From: Proteiniphilum sp.
GTDB lineage: Bacteria > Bacteroidota > Bacteroidia > Bacteroidales > Dysgonomonadaceae
NCBI GenBank assembly: GCA_031284475.1
Contig: JAISZV010000329.1
Span: 1 to 14,760 of the forward strand
Reading direction: 5' to 3'
DNA: 14,760 bases
Shown: positions 1 through 6,570 of the stretch, in pieces
Position numbering within the stretch: the stretch's first letter is position 1
Layout: each line of letters begins with the position of its first letter
Program-made: the position numbers and the translations under genes
The notes under the pieces: model-generated
The model's database searches: none
Seen by the model: the letters and a program-made list of their open reading frames with translations, nothing else
Told to the model about the DNA's origin: nothing

Positions 1-2
1 TG

Positions 3-485
3 CGGGATGCATGTAATTATCTTTCCACCCAAAGCACCCTCGGTTTTGATACGGAAACCAAACCTGCATTCATACGGGGGCAGGTACATAAAGTGGCGCT
101 TATGCAGCTTTCTACGGAAGAGAAGTGTTATCTGTTCCGCTTGAACCGGATCGGTTATCCCGATGAACTGGAAGCGCTTATGAGCGACCGCGGGATTAAA
201 AAGATAGGGCTTTCGTTGCGTGACGATTTTGCCGCTATCAGGAAACGTTCCGTCCGGAACCCGGAGAATTTTATAGACCTGCAAGGGTTCGTGGATAAAT
301 TCGGCATAGAAGACAACAGCCTGCAAAAAATTTATGCTATTCTTTTCGGCATAAAGATATCCAAGAACCAGCGCATTTCTAATTGGGAAGCAGCAACGCT
401 TACCCCTGCACAGCAGTCCTACGCGGCAATCGACGCTTGGGCGTGCCTTCGTATTTATAACCATTTAACCCGGACAGGCAGATGA
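3..485 (+). CDS. 3'-5' exonuclease, DEDD superfamily (5' end outside window)
   Basis: The reading frame is open from the first complete codon of the window, so the gene is truncated at its 5' end by the window edge. A GTG at 93 is internal, because conserved sequence precedes it. The Exo I motif (GFDTET, acidic residues encoded near 48-56), an Exo II-like stretch (GLSLRDDFAAIRKR) and the Exo III Y-x3-D motif (YAAIDAWA) mark the RNase D/WRN-type DnaQ-like fold, which removes nucleotides from 3' ends using two metal ions. About 160 residues are present and only a short N-terminal piece seems missing. The stop overlaps the next start (ATGA), so translational coupling with the rRNA methyltransferase gene is likely. 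The substrate (RNA or DNA) cannot be told from sequence. Family assignment is firm. Confidence 0.9.
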   Translation, partial: RDACNYLSTQSTLGFDTETKPAFIRGQVHKVALMQLSTEEKCYLFRLNRIGYPDELEALMSDRGIKKIGLSLRDDFAAIRKRSVRNPENFIDLQGFVDKFGIEDNSLQKIYAILFGIKISKNQRISNWEAATLTPAQQSYAAIDAWACLRIYNHLTRTGR

Positions 486-1675
486 AACCATACAAAGAGA
501 TACAGTTGCGCCCCGGAAAGGAGTCGTCGCTGCAACGGTTTCATCCGTGGGTCTTTTCAGGCGCCATCGCCCGTAAGCAGGAAGATCCGGCCGAAGGAGA
601 GACGGTGCGCGTACTGGCTGCCGGCGGGGCTTTTCTGGGAGTAGGGCATTTCCAGACCGGCAGTATTGCAGTACGCATCATGTCATTTCTCGATGAGCCT
701 GTAGATGCCGCTTTTTACGAAAGAAGCCTGGCCGAGGCCTACAAGATGCGCTTAGCGCTGAATCTTGCAAGGCCTGATAATACTATCTTCAGGTTAGTGC
801 ATGGAGAGGGCGATTATTTGCCGGGGTTAATTGTTGATATATACGGCGATACGGCCGTCATACAAGCCCACTCGGTAGGAATCCACAAGGATATGGAATT
901 GATTACGGATGCATTGAAACGTATCCTTTCTCCCGGTTCCGTGAAACATATCTTTTATAAGCCGGAGGGGACATTGCCTTATAATGCCGGTATATTTCCC
1001 GAAAACAGCTATCTTTCAGGCGGCAGCGACGCCAATGAAATAGCGGTAGAGAACGGATTGAGTTTTCGTATCGACTGGTTGAAGGGACAGAAGACCGGAT
1101 TTTTCGTCGACCAGCGTGAAAATCGCGCGTTGTTGGAACAATACGCCCGGAACCGCCATGTGTTGAATATGTTCTGTTATACCGGAGGTTTTTCGGTATA
1201 TGCCCTGCGGGGAGGCGCCGCTTCTGTAGAGTCGGTGGATAGTTCTGCGAAAGCGGTTTCCATTACCGGCCAGAATGTAGCGCTCAATTTTGGCGATGAT
1301 TCCCGCCACAGCTCCTGTGCGGAAGACGCTTTCAAATTCCTGAAAAAACTTCCTTGCGGGGAGAAAGACCTTATTATTCTCGACCCGCCGGCTTTTGCCA
1401 AACACCGTGGCGCGGTCAACAACGCCTTGCAGGGTTACAAGAAGCTGAATCATTCCGCTTTGGAGAAGATCGCACCGGGCGGACTCATCTTCACCTTCTC
1501 CTGCTCCCAGGCGATTTCCGCAGAGCAGTTCCGGCTGGCGGTTTTCAGCGCGGCGGCCATATCGGGGCGGAAAGTGCGTATTTTGCATCAGCTTACACAA
1601 CCGGCCGACCACCCTATCAATATTTACCATCCCGAAGGCGAATACCTGAAAGGATTGGCGCTTCAGGTAGAATAG
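482..1675 (+). CDS. Class I SAM-dependent rRNA methyltransferase, RlmI/RlmK-like (COG1092)
   Basis: The 397-residue product matches the usual length of RlmI-type cytosine-C5 23S rRNA methyltransferases. An N-terminal PUA-like RNA-binding region spans about residues 5-70 (RPGKESSLQRFHPWVFSGAI). A middle domain follows, then a Rossmann methyltransferase domain: KTGFFVDQREN at 204-214, SAM-binding motif I (NMFCYTGGFS) at 229-238, the acidic residue after the next strand (ESVDSS, ~250-255), catalytic motif DPPAFAK at 301-307, and FSCSQ at 339-343 with a cysteine where this family carries one. The ATG lies inside the upstream stop codon (ATGA overlap), which fixes the start and implies one operon with the exonuclease gene. 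The family is clear; the exact target base and rRNA position are not shown by the sequence, so no gene symbol is given. Confidence 0.92.
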   Translation: MKPYKEIQLRPGKESSLQRFHPWVFSGAIARKQEDPAEGETVRVLAAGGAFLGVGHFQTGSIAVRIMSFLDEPVDAAFYERSLAEAYKMRLALNLARPDNTIFRLVHGEGDYLPGLIVDIYGDTAVIQAHSVGIHKDMELITDALKRILSPGSVKHIFYKPEGTLPYNAGIFPENSYLSGGSDANEIAVENGLSFRIDWLKGQKTGFFVDQRENRALLEQYARNRHVLNMFCYTGGFSVYALRGGAASVESVDSSAKAVSITGQNVALNFGDDSRHSSCAEDAFKFLKKLPCGEKDLIILDPPAFAKHRGAVNNALQGYKKLNHSALEKIAPGGLIFTFSCSQAISAEQFRLAVFSAAAISGRKVRILHQLTQPADHPINIYHPEGEYLKGLALQVE

Positions 1676-1685
1676 ACGCTTTTGG

Positions 1686-1764
1686 CGATAGCGCGCTTCG
1701 CACGGCAAGGGATAGATGATAGCGCCTTCGGCCGTAGTATACTTCGCACGATATACGGATAGAT
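1686..1764. repeat. Degenerate short repeat cluster after the methyltransferase gene
   Basis: Three short words recur within 80 bp: GATAGCGC at 1687 and 1718, CTTCGCACG at 1696 and 1742, and GGATAGAT at 1710 and 1757. The last two are offset by 46-47 bp, suggesting a decayed tandem duplication. No reading frame or convincing terminator is visible. Function unknown. Confidence 0.5.
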
Positions 1765-1892
1765 AAAGGGTAAAGGGTGGAAAATGCGTTTAAATCTGTT
1801 TAAAACTCCCGCTTTTGACCGGGACTTGGTTAAATTACATAAAATATCTGATTTTTGCGCCCGGGAAGTATGTTTTATAACACAAAAACGCC

Positions 1893-1900
1893 TATATTTG
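1893..1900 (+). promoter_or_regulatory. Bacteroidetes -7 box of a candidate small RNA/leader
   Basis: TATATTTG matches the TAnnTTTG -7 consensus of the Bacteroidetes primary sigma factor. No good -33 TTTG is present at the usual spacing; a TGTTTT near 1871-1876 is the nearest candidate. Predicted transcription start is about 1906. Confidence 0.5.
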
Positions 1901-1905
1901 CATCG

Positions 1906-1976
1906 TGTTTTTCATGGTATTAGATTTAAGGTTAACAATGAAGATTGGTTGTCGTGAGACAACCTTTCCTTTTTTT
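1906..1976 (+). ncRNA. Candidate small RNA or attenuated 5' leader with GNRA-capped hairpin
   Basis: About six bases after the TATATTTG box begins a ~70 nt segment with no usable ORF. It ends in a perfect 7 bp stem (1947-1953 with 1958-1964) closed by a GTGA (GNRA-type) tetraloop and followed by a pyrimidine/T tract (1965-1976), the form of an intrinsic terminator. The segment between box and hairpin (about 1912-1946) resembles, from memory only, a leader that recurs before several genes in Bacteroidales; this could not be checked. No recognisable gene follows directly, so it may be a stand-alone small RNA, an attenuator, or the leader of a lost gene. The RNA ends are predictions. Confidence 0.45.
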
Positions 1977-1986
1977 ATAGACTTCC

Positions 1987-2022
1987 GTATATACGTTTTA
2001 CCTGAAATGTATATACGTTTTT
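1987..2022. repeat. Direct repeat of a GTATATACGTTTT unit
   Basis: A 13 bp word occurs at 1987-1999 and again at 2009-2021, with 9 bp between the copies. CGTATATACG at 1986-1995 is itself a perfect palindrome, and GTATATAC in either copy can pair with the other. It lies just past the T tract of the candidate small RNA. It could be a pair of regulator sites or part of a longer folded leader. Confidence 0.5.
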
Positions 2023-2186
2023 CCCGGAGGGTAAGACACGTTTTGTATTATCCTAAATAGGTTGACTATCTTTAGTTCTTACACCTAATAAAAGTTGACT
2101 CTGTTTATAACTTATAACTACTATTTGTTTACTTGTTATCCCTGGAGTCAGTTTACTCTCACATTTCCCCGAAACATTTAGACAGC

Positions 2187-2207
2187 AGCAATTTTTTATT
2201 GCTTTTT
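2187..2207 (+). terminator. Weak terminator-like hairpin with T run
   Basis: A 6 bp stem (AGCAAT at 2187-2192 with ATTGCT at 2198-2203) overlaps a five-T run (2203-2207). If transcripts read through the 1947-1976 hairpin, this would give a ~300 nt RNA from the same promoter. The stem is A/T-rich and marginal. Two GTTGACT words (2061-2067, 2094-2100) lie between the two hairpins. Confidence 0.3.
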
Positions 2208-2398
2208 GTTGAGTTTTTTACGTACCAAAGAACGAAATACATATCAAAGAGGCAAAGAACAAATAAAATAAATCCAAATAACCCATTTATTATAATTTGG
2301 CAGATAATTAGAAAAAACCTGCCGGGTAATTATAAATACAAAAACCTGTAATAGTACCAATAGAAGCTGTTCCTGTAATAATTAGAATTTCTTTAATA

Positions 2399-2424
2399 GG
2401 CCGGCCACTTATAAATTACCGGCC
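2399..2424. terminator. GGCCGG/CCGGCC stem-loop, possible terminator
   Basis: GGCCGG (2399-2404) pairs with CCGGCC (2419-2424) around a 14 nt A/T-rich loop. The stem stands out in an A/T-rich region, but only GTTT follows on the plus strand, so the terminator call is weak. It lies about 50 bp upstream of the predicted -7 box for the GSCFA gene and may insulate it from upstream transcription. Confidence 0.4.
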
Positions 2425-2474
2425 GTTTCACAAAATATAAACCTGTTGCGTGAGCGAAATGACGACATTATTGT

Positions 2475-2482
2475 TATTTTTG
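2475..2482 (+). promoter_or_regulatory. -7 box upstream of the GSCFA gene
   Basis: TATTTTTG matches TAnnTTTG and ends 60 bp before the ATG at 2543. No TTTG sits at the expected -33 distance; a TTG at 2446-2448 is too far. Predicted start near 2488. Confidence 0.4.
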
Positions 2483-2542
2483 TGATGAAATTGTTTTGTC
2501 ATAAATACTCCATGCACCGAAATATAAAAGTGAAATAATCAG

Positions 2543-3523
2543 ATGGATTTTAGGACAATTGTAGATATCCCCGTATCGGATGTACGGATAGGCCATTCCA
2601 CCCGGATGATGCTTTTCGGTTCCTGCTTTTCTGAAAATATAGGCAGAAAGCTTCTGCAATTCAAATTTCAGGTGGATCCGAATCCGTTCGGTATTCTTTA
2701 CAATCCCTTTTCCGTTTCCGCTGCCGTGCGGAGGCTGTTGTCCGCAACTCCCTTTTCGGAAGCAGATATCGTATTCGGCAATGGGTTGTATCATAGCATG
2801 ATGCATCATGGGAGTTTTTCGGATCCCGATCCGTCGGCCTGTCTGCAAAAAATAACGGAACGCTTTGAAAAGGCGGCGTCAATGATCCGGGAAACAGATC
2901 TGTGGCTGATTACTTTCGGTTCGGCTTATGCGTATGAATGGAAGGAGACAGGCCGGATTGCAGGCAACTGCCACAAATTGCCTGACGGGGCGTTCCGCCG
3001 GTTCCGTTTGACGGTTGAGGATATAACGGAGGAGTGGAGCGGCCTGATCGAAACGTTGCGGGCTACTCGTCCCGCTACCAAGCTGCTGTTTACCGTCAGT
3101 CCCGTCCGCCACTGGAAAGAGGGAGCGCATGAAAATCAGCTCAGTAAGTCGGCGCTTCATTTGGCGATAGATAATTTACAACAGCTTTTCCCGGAAAATG
3201 TGCGTTATTTCCCCGCCTATGAGGTGATGATGGACGAACTGCGCGATTACAGGTTTTATGACGATGATATGATGCATCCGTCCTCTTTCGCGGCAGACTA
3301 TATCTGGCAACTTTTCGGCGATACATTCTTTTCGGACGGGACAAAGAAGATCAATGACGAGTGGGAGCGGATCAGAAAGGCGATGGAACACCGTCCGCTC
3401 TATCCCGGAACGGGAACGCACGACGCATTCGTAAAGGATACGTTACGGAAATTGGAGCGTTTTACCGAAAAATATCCTGAGATTTCGTGCGACGAGGAGA
3501 AACGTATGTGGTTAGGCGAGTGA
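2543..3523 (+). CDS. GSCFA domain-containing protein (SGNH-hydrolase-like)
   Basis: The 326-residue protein carries the signature that names the family: GSCFSENIG at residues 26-34, which provides the serine of an SGNH/GDSL-like block. Later blocks fit the same fold: GNCHK at 141-145, TVSPVRH at 184-190, and DDMMHPS at 241-247, where an Asp/His pair would complete the active site. No signal peptide or membrane segment is seen, so it is probably cytoplasmic. In my recollection of Bacteroidales genomes a GSCFA gene often precedes the MurF-Alr fusion gene, as here, which hints at a cell-envelope role; the substrate is unknown. The ATG at 2543 sits just after an A-rich leader, normal for this phylum. 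Family assignment is strong, biochemical role unassigned. Confidence 0.88.
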   Translation: MDFRTIVDIPVSDVRIGHSTRMMLFGSCFSENIGRKLLQFKFQVDPNPFGILYNPFSVSAAVRRLLSATPFSEADIVFGNGLYHSMMHHGSFSDPDPSACLQKITERFEKAASMIRETDLWLITFGSAYAYEWKETGRIAGNCHKLPDGAFRRFRLTVEDITEEWSGLIETLRATRPATKLLFTVSPVRHWKEGAHENQLSKSALHLAIDNLQQLFPENVRYFPAYEVMMDELRDYRFYDDDMMHPSSFAADYIWQLFGDTFFSDGTKKINDEWERIRKAMEHRPLYPGTGTHDAFVKDTLRKLERFTEKYPEISCDEEKRMWLGE

Positions 3524-3538
3524 TTGAAATAAAGTACC

Positions 3539-3561
3539 GGCGCTTGGTTCTAACGCCTTTT
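3539..3561 (+). terminator. Weak hairpin plus T4 after the GSCFA gene
   Basis: GGCG (3539-3542) pairs with CGCC (3554-3557), followed by TTTT. The stem is only 4 bp, but it begins 16 bp after the stop codon. A partial terminator is plausible. Confidence 0.3.
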
Positions 3562-3585
3562 AAGAGACAAACATGAACTATTTCG

Positions 3586-3775
3586 CCGCAAGCGGACGGG
3601 GTATCGGCAAGGAGTAATTTTTATGAAGCTGCATCAAAATAGAAAGCAGGCTTTTGAGAATTGAATATTTGGAATTGTTCTCCGATAAGGAGTACGAATG
3701 CAAAGAGGGTGAAATCACATTGTGCTACACCCTCATCATCAGCAAGGAATAATTTTTGTTTCCTGCCGCTTGCGG
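3586..3775. repeat. Segment bounded by inverted CCGCAAGCGG repeats with internal direct repeats
   Basis: CCGCAAGCGG at 3586-3595 and its exact reverse complement CCGCTTGCGG at 3766-3775 bound a 190 bp segment. Just inside, GCAAGGAGTAATTTTT (3607-3622) and GCAAGGAATAATTTTT (3742-3757) form a direct repeat with one mismatch, 135 bp apart. Each bounding word can also form its own small hairpin. This may be a decayed insertion, a duplication of a gene's 3' end, or regulatory DNA between two cell-envelope-associated genes. No transposase sequence is present. Confidence 0.45.
3627..3752 (+). pseudogene. Possible 3' remnant of a lost gene
   Basis: A 41-codon frame without its own start runs from just after a TGA at 3624-3626 to a TAA at 3750-3752. 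Its conceptual product (ending KEGEITLCYTLIISKE) has a protein-like composition rather than that of random A/T-rich DNA. The stop falls in the second copy of a direct repeat; the first copy also ends a short frame with lysine-glutamate-stop. I do not recognise the protein. It may be chance. Confidence 0.25.
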
Positions 3776-3814
3776 TAGAAAATTAAACCCAAAGAAATTA
3801 AAACTCAAGTGTAT

Positions 3815-3838
3815 CAGCACATTTTTCAGCACATTTTT
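3815..3838. repeat. Tandem 12 bp repeat CAGCACATTTTT x2
   Basis: Two perfect, directly adjacent copies (3815-3826 and 3827-3838) lie 45 bp before the murF-alr start. They may be paired regulator sites or a slippage product. Confidence 0.6.
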
Positions 3839-3840
3839 TT

Positions 3841-3865
3841 GAACGGACAAAAACGTTCCGGAACG
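3841..3865. promoter_or_regulatory. Palindrome CGTTCCGGAACG with a third arm, upstream of murF-alr
   Basis: CGTTCCGGAACG (3854-3865) is a perfect 12 bp palindrome ending 17 bp before the ATG. GAACG at 3841-3845 can pair with CGTTC at 3854-3858, so the middle arm has two competing partners. This could be an operator or an alternative RNA hairpin near the start codon. No TAnnTTTG box was found in this gap. Confidence 0.4.
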
Positions 3866-3882
3866 CTTTATTCTATTAAAAT

Positions 3883-6351
3883 ATGCAATACAGTATTCAA
3901 CAGATAGCGTTTATATTAGGTATTCCGGACAGTAAGTTGCAATCCGGTAAAATAACCATCCTGCTTACCGATAGCCGCAAGTTGACGCTACCGGAAGAGA
4001 CGCTTTTTTTTGCTATAGAAACTAAAAATAACGACGCCCATCTTTTTGTAAGAGAGTTGTATGAAAAAGGCGTGCGCAATTTTGTGGTATCTAAGCTCTT
4101 CCCGGAATGGGAGGAGCTTGCCTGCGCCAATTTTCTGAAGGTGAAGAATACCTTGCCGGCATTGCATAAGATTGCTGCTTATCATCGAAAAAAATTCAAT
4201 ATACCGGTCGTCGGAATTACCGGAAGCAATGGGAAAACCATTGTGAAAGAGTGGCTTTACCAGATACTTGAAAAGAATTATAACATTGTCCGTTCGCCCA
4301 GAAGTTATAATTCGCAGATCGGCGTACCGCTCTCAGTCTGGCAGTTAGACGATGAAACGGAACTGGGTATTTTTGAAGCGGGTATATCAACTCCGGATGA
4401 GATGGAAAAACTGGAACCGGTTATCAGTCCTACCATCGGGATATTGACTAAAATAGGAGAGGCACATCAGGAAAATTTCTCTTCTTTGCAGCAGAAAGTC
4501 ATGGAGAAACTGTCGCTTTTCGTCAACTGCGACGTTTTCATTTTTGATGAAGATAATGAATTGGTTTCCCAATGTATCGATCAGATGGCGCTTTCCCAGA
4601 AGGCGTTTACCTGGTCGAGAAAAAACAGGGACGCTCATTTATACATCTCTGCCGTGAAAAAGGGAAGAGAAAATACGTTAATCAACTATTCGTTGCTGGA
4701 CTTTGATTACTCTTTCACGATCCCTTTCACCGACGAAGCGTCCATTGAAAATGCCGTCAGTTGCCTTGCCGTGGCGCTCTATCTACACATTTCGCCCGCG
4801 GAGGTATCTTCCAGGATGGCCCTGCTTGAGCCGGTGGCCATGCGGCTGGATGTGCGTAAAGGGAAAGAGAATTGCATTATTATCAACGACGCTTATAATT
4901 CGGACGTCAATTCCATTAGAATTGCGCTCGATTTCCAGCAACAACGCAAAGTAGAACATTGTTTAAAAAAAACGCTGATCCTTTCGGATATCCTCCAGAC
5001 AGGAATAAGGCCGGGATTGTTATATAAAAAGGTGGCGGAGATGGCTGAGCAAAGCGGAGTAGAAAGGATTATCGGCATAGGGCGGGACGTTGCGGCTCAC
5101 CATGGCATGTTTTCAATGCCGGAGAAATCGTTTTATCAGACAACGGAAGAGTTTATCGCCTCAGGCGAATGGCGGAATTTCGATCATGAATTGATCTTGC
5201 TGAAAGGGGCGCGGAAATATCATTTCGAACAGATCAGCTTCCTTATAGAGGAACGTATTCATGAAACAATGCTGGAGGTTGACCTGGATGCGGTTGTGCA
5301 TAATTTCAATTTTTACAAATCGCGCCTCCAGCCCGGTATGAAGTTGGTTTGCATGGTGAAAGCCAATGCGTATGGCACAGGAGCTGTGGAGATTGCCAAA
5401 ACGCTTCAATACCACCGTTGCGATTACCTTGCGGTGGCTGTTGCCGAGGAGGGAATCCAACTCCGGAAAGAGGGTATCTCGTTACCCTTTATCGTGCTGA
5501 ATCCGGAAGTGAATGGCTTTGAAGAACTTTTCTCTGCTGATCTCGAACCGGAGGTGTACAATTTCCGTATTCTGGAGGCTTTCGTTAAAGAAGCGGAACG
5601 CAGGGGGATTACCCAATATCCCATCCACCTGAAAATTGATACCGGCATGCACCGGCTGGGATTCCTGCCGGAACAGATACCGGAAATGATAACCCTGCTT
5701 AAAGGGCAAAAAGGACTGAAAGTCCATTCCGTATTCTCCCACCTGTCGGCCGGCGAGAGTTGGCATTTCGATGATTTTACCCACCGGCAGATGGATATAT
5801 TCAGGCAGGTTGCAGAGGAAATCGGACAGGCATTTAATTATCCTGTGTATAAGCATATTCTCAACTCTGCCGGCATGGAACGTTTTCCCGATACGCAATG
5901 GGATATGGCCCGCCTGGGGATAGGGCTGTATGGTATAAGCGCAAGCGGCTTACCGGGGCTCAAAAATGTCTGTACATTGAAAACGACTATTTTGCAGATA
6001 AAGCAGGTTTCCTCGAACGAGACCATTGGTTATGGAAGGAAAGAAAAATTAAACCGCGACGCCCGCATCGCTACCATTCGGTTTGGTTATGCCGACGGAT
6101 TAGACAGGCAATTCGGGAACCGGAACGGAAAAGCGCTTATTAACGGGCAATATGCCCCCATTGTGGGGAATGTTTGCATGGATCTTTGCATGGTGGATGT
6201 AACAGACATTAAGGCTGAGGAGGGAGATACGGTTATTCTGTTTGGAGAGGGCCTTTCTGTGATTGAGCTTGCGGAAAGTATCGGTACCATCCCTTATGAG
6301 ATACTGACTTCCGTTTCTCCGCGCGTTAAGCGTGTTTATATCAAGGAATAG
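3883..6351 (+). CDS. murF-alr: Bifunctional MurF (UDP-MurNAc-tripeptide:D-Ala-D-Ala ligase)/alanine racemase
   Basis: This 822-residue fusion joins two peptidoglycan-precursor enzymes. Residues 1 to ~455 are MurF-like: an N-terminal substrate domain with LTDSRKL near 28-34, the ATP-binding loop GITGSNGKT at 111-119, SYNSQIGVPLS in the central domain, and the ligase C-terminal domain with DAYNS. MurF adds D-Ala-D-Ala to UDP-MurNAc-tripeptide using ATP in the cytoplasm. A complete alanine racemase follows from about M463 (MLEVDLDAVVHNF), with the PLP lysine in VKANAYG (K493), HRLGF, the MARLGIGLYG block, the catalytic tyrosine in GYGRKE (Y717), and NVCMDLCMVDVTD. It supplies D-alanine, so one chain makes and uses D-Ala. 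The fusion is a known Bacteroidetes arrangement. No frame break is seen; all key motifs are present. Confidence 0.96.
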   Translation: MQYSIQQIAFILGIPDSKLQSGKITILLTDSRKLTLPEETLFFAIETKNNDAHLFVRELYEKGVRNFVVSKLFPEWEELACANFLKVKNTLPALHKIAAYHRKKFNIPVVGITGSNGKTIVKEWLYQILEKNYNIVRSPRSYNSQIGVPLSVWQLDDETELGIFEAGISTPDEMEKLEPVISPTIGILTKIGEAHQENFSSLQQKVMEKLSLFVNCDVFIFDEDNELVSQCIDQMALSQKAFTWSRKNRDAHLYISAVKKGRENTLINYSLLDFDYSFTIPFTDEASIENAVSCLAVALYLHISPAEVSSRMALLEPVAMRLDVRKGKENCIIINDAYNSDVNSIRIALDFQQQRKVEHCLKKTLILSDILQTGIRPGLLYKKVAEMAEQSGVERIIGIGRDVAAHHGMFSMPEKSFYQTTEEFIASGEWRNFDHELILLKGARKYHFEQISFLIEERIHETMLEVDLDAVVHNFNFYKSRLQPGMKLVCMVKANAYGTGAVEIAKTLQYHRCDYLAVAVAEEGIQLRKEGISLPFIVLNPEVNGFEELFSADLEPEVYNFRILEAFVKEAERRGITQYPIHLKIDTGMHRLGFLPEQIPEMITLLKGQKGLKVHSVFSHLSAGESWHFDDFTHRQMDIFRQVAEEIGQAFNYPVYKHILNSAGMERFPDTQWDMARLGIGLYGISASGLPGLKNVCTLKTTILQIKQVSSNETIGYGRKEKLNRDARIATIRFGYADGLDRQFGNRNGKALINGQYAPIVGNVCMDLCMVDVTDIKAEEGDTVILFGEGLSVIELAESIGTIPYEILTSVSPRVKRVYIKE

Positions 6352-6367
6352 ATTGATAGCCGCCGCC

Positions 6368-6377
6368 TTTGCGCAAA
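6368..6377. promoter_or_regulatory. TTTGCGCAAA palindrome next to the lipoprotein promoter
   Basis: A perfect 10 bp palindrome lies 5 bp upstream of the -33 TTTG of the promoter at 6383-6412. The position suits a regulator site, but with one short copy it may be chance. Confidence 0.3.
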
Positions 6378-6382
6378 AGTTG

Positions 6383-6412
6383 TTTGTTAAACAGACAATT
6401 TGTGTAACTTTG
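6383..6412 (+). promoter_or_regulatory. Promoter of the lipoprotein gene
   Basis: TTTG at 6383-6386 and TAACTTTG at 6405-6412 fit the -33/-7 pattern of Bacteroidetes primary promoters with an 18 bp gap. Predicted start is about 6419, giving a ~150 nt leader. The promoter separates this gene from murF-alr. Confidence 0.65.
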
Positions 6413-6420
6413 TCTTTGCT

Positions 6421-6530
6421 AAGTAAGCTCATGAATATTTATATTTTCTTGCTTATCAGATATAAAGGCACAAAATATCAGCTTACTTGCTAAATTTTTA
6501 ATAGCGTTTCTTAAACGGAACTCCGGTTCC
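6421..6530 (+). promoter_or_regulatory. Structured leader of the lipoprotein mRNA
   Basis: AAGTAAGCT (6421-6429), right at the predicted 5' end, pairs perfectly with AGCTTACTT (6480-6488) across a 50 nt A/T-rich loop. A second small hairpin (GGAAC 6517-6521 with GTTCC 6526-6530) follows 40 bp before the ATG. A closing helix at the very 5' end suggests message stabilisation or regulation. No known riboswitch class was recognised. Confidence 0.4.
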
Positions 6531-6570
6531 TAATATCAACCGCCGGACAGGGCGCAAAATAAATGAAAAG

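Larger units (their letters stand above)
2208..2542. other. A/T-rich intergenic stretch before the GSCFA gene
   Basis: No supported gene is seen here. A frame open at 2133-2351 has low-complexity, A/T-driven composition and no recognisable protein. The only clear structures are the hairpin at 2399-2424 and the -7 box at 2475-2482, listed separately. Confidence 0.5.

Noticed and set aside
93..485. GTG at 93 as the exonuclease start
   Set aside because: The Exo I motif (GFDTET) lies upstream in the same frame, so the true start is outside the window.
1016..1708. Long minus-strand frame opposite the methyltransferase gene
   Set aside because: It is antisense to a gene with full-length conserved motifs, and the product has no family features.
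2133..2351. 72-codon plus-strand frame
   Set aside because: Composition is driven by A/T-rich DNA, there is no recognisable motif, and its start overlaps the hairpin-rich leader region. No support as a gene.
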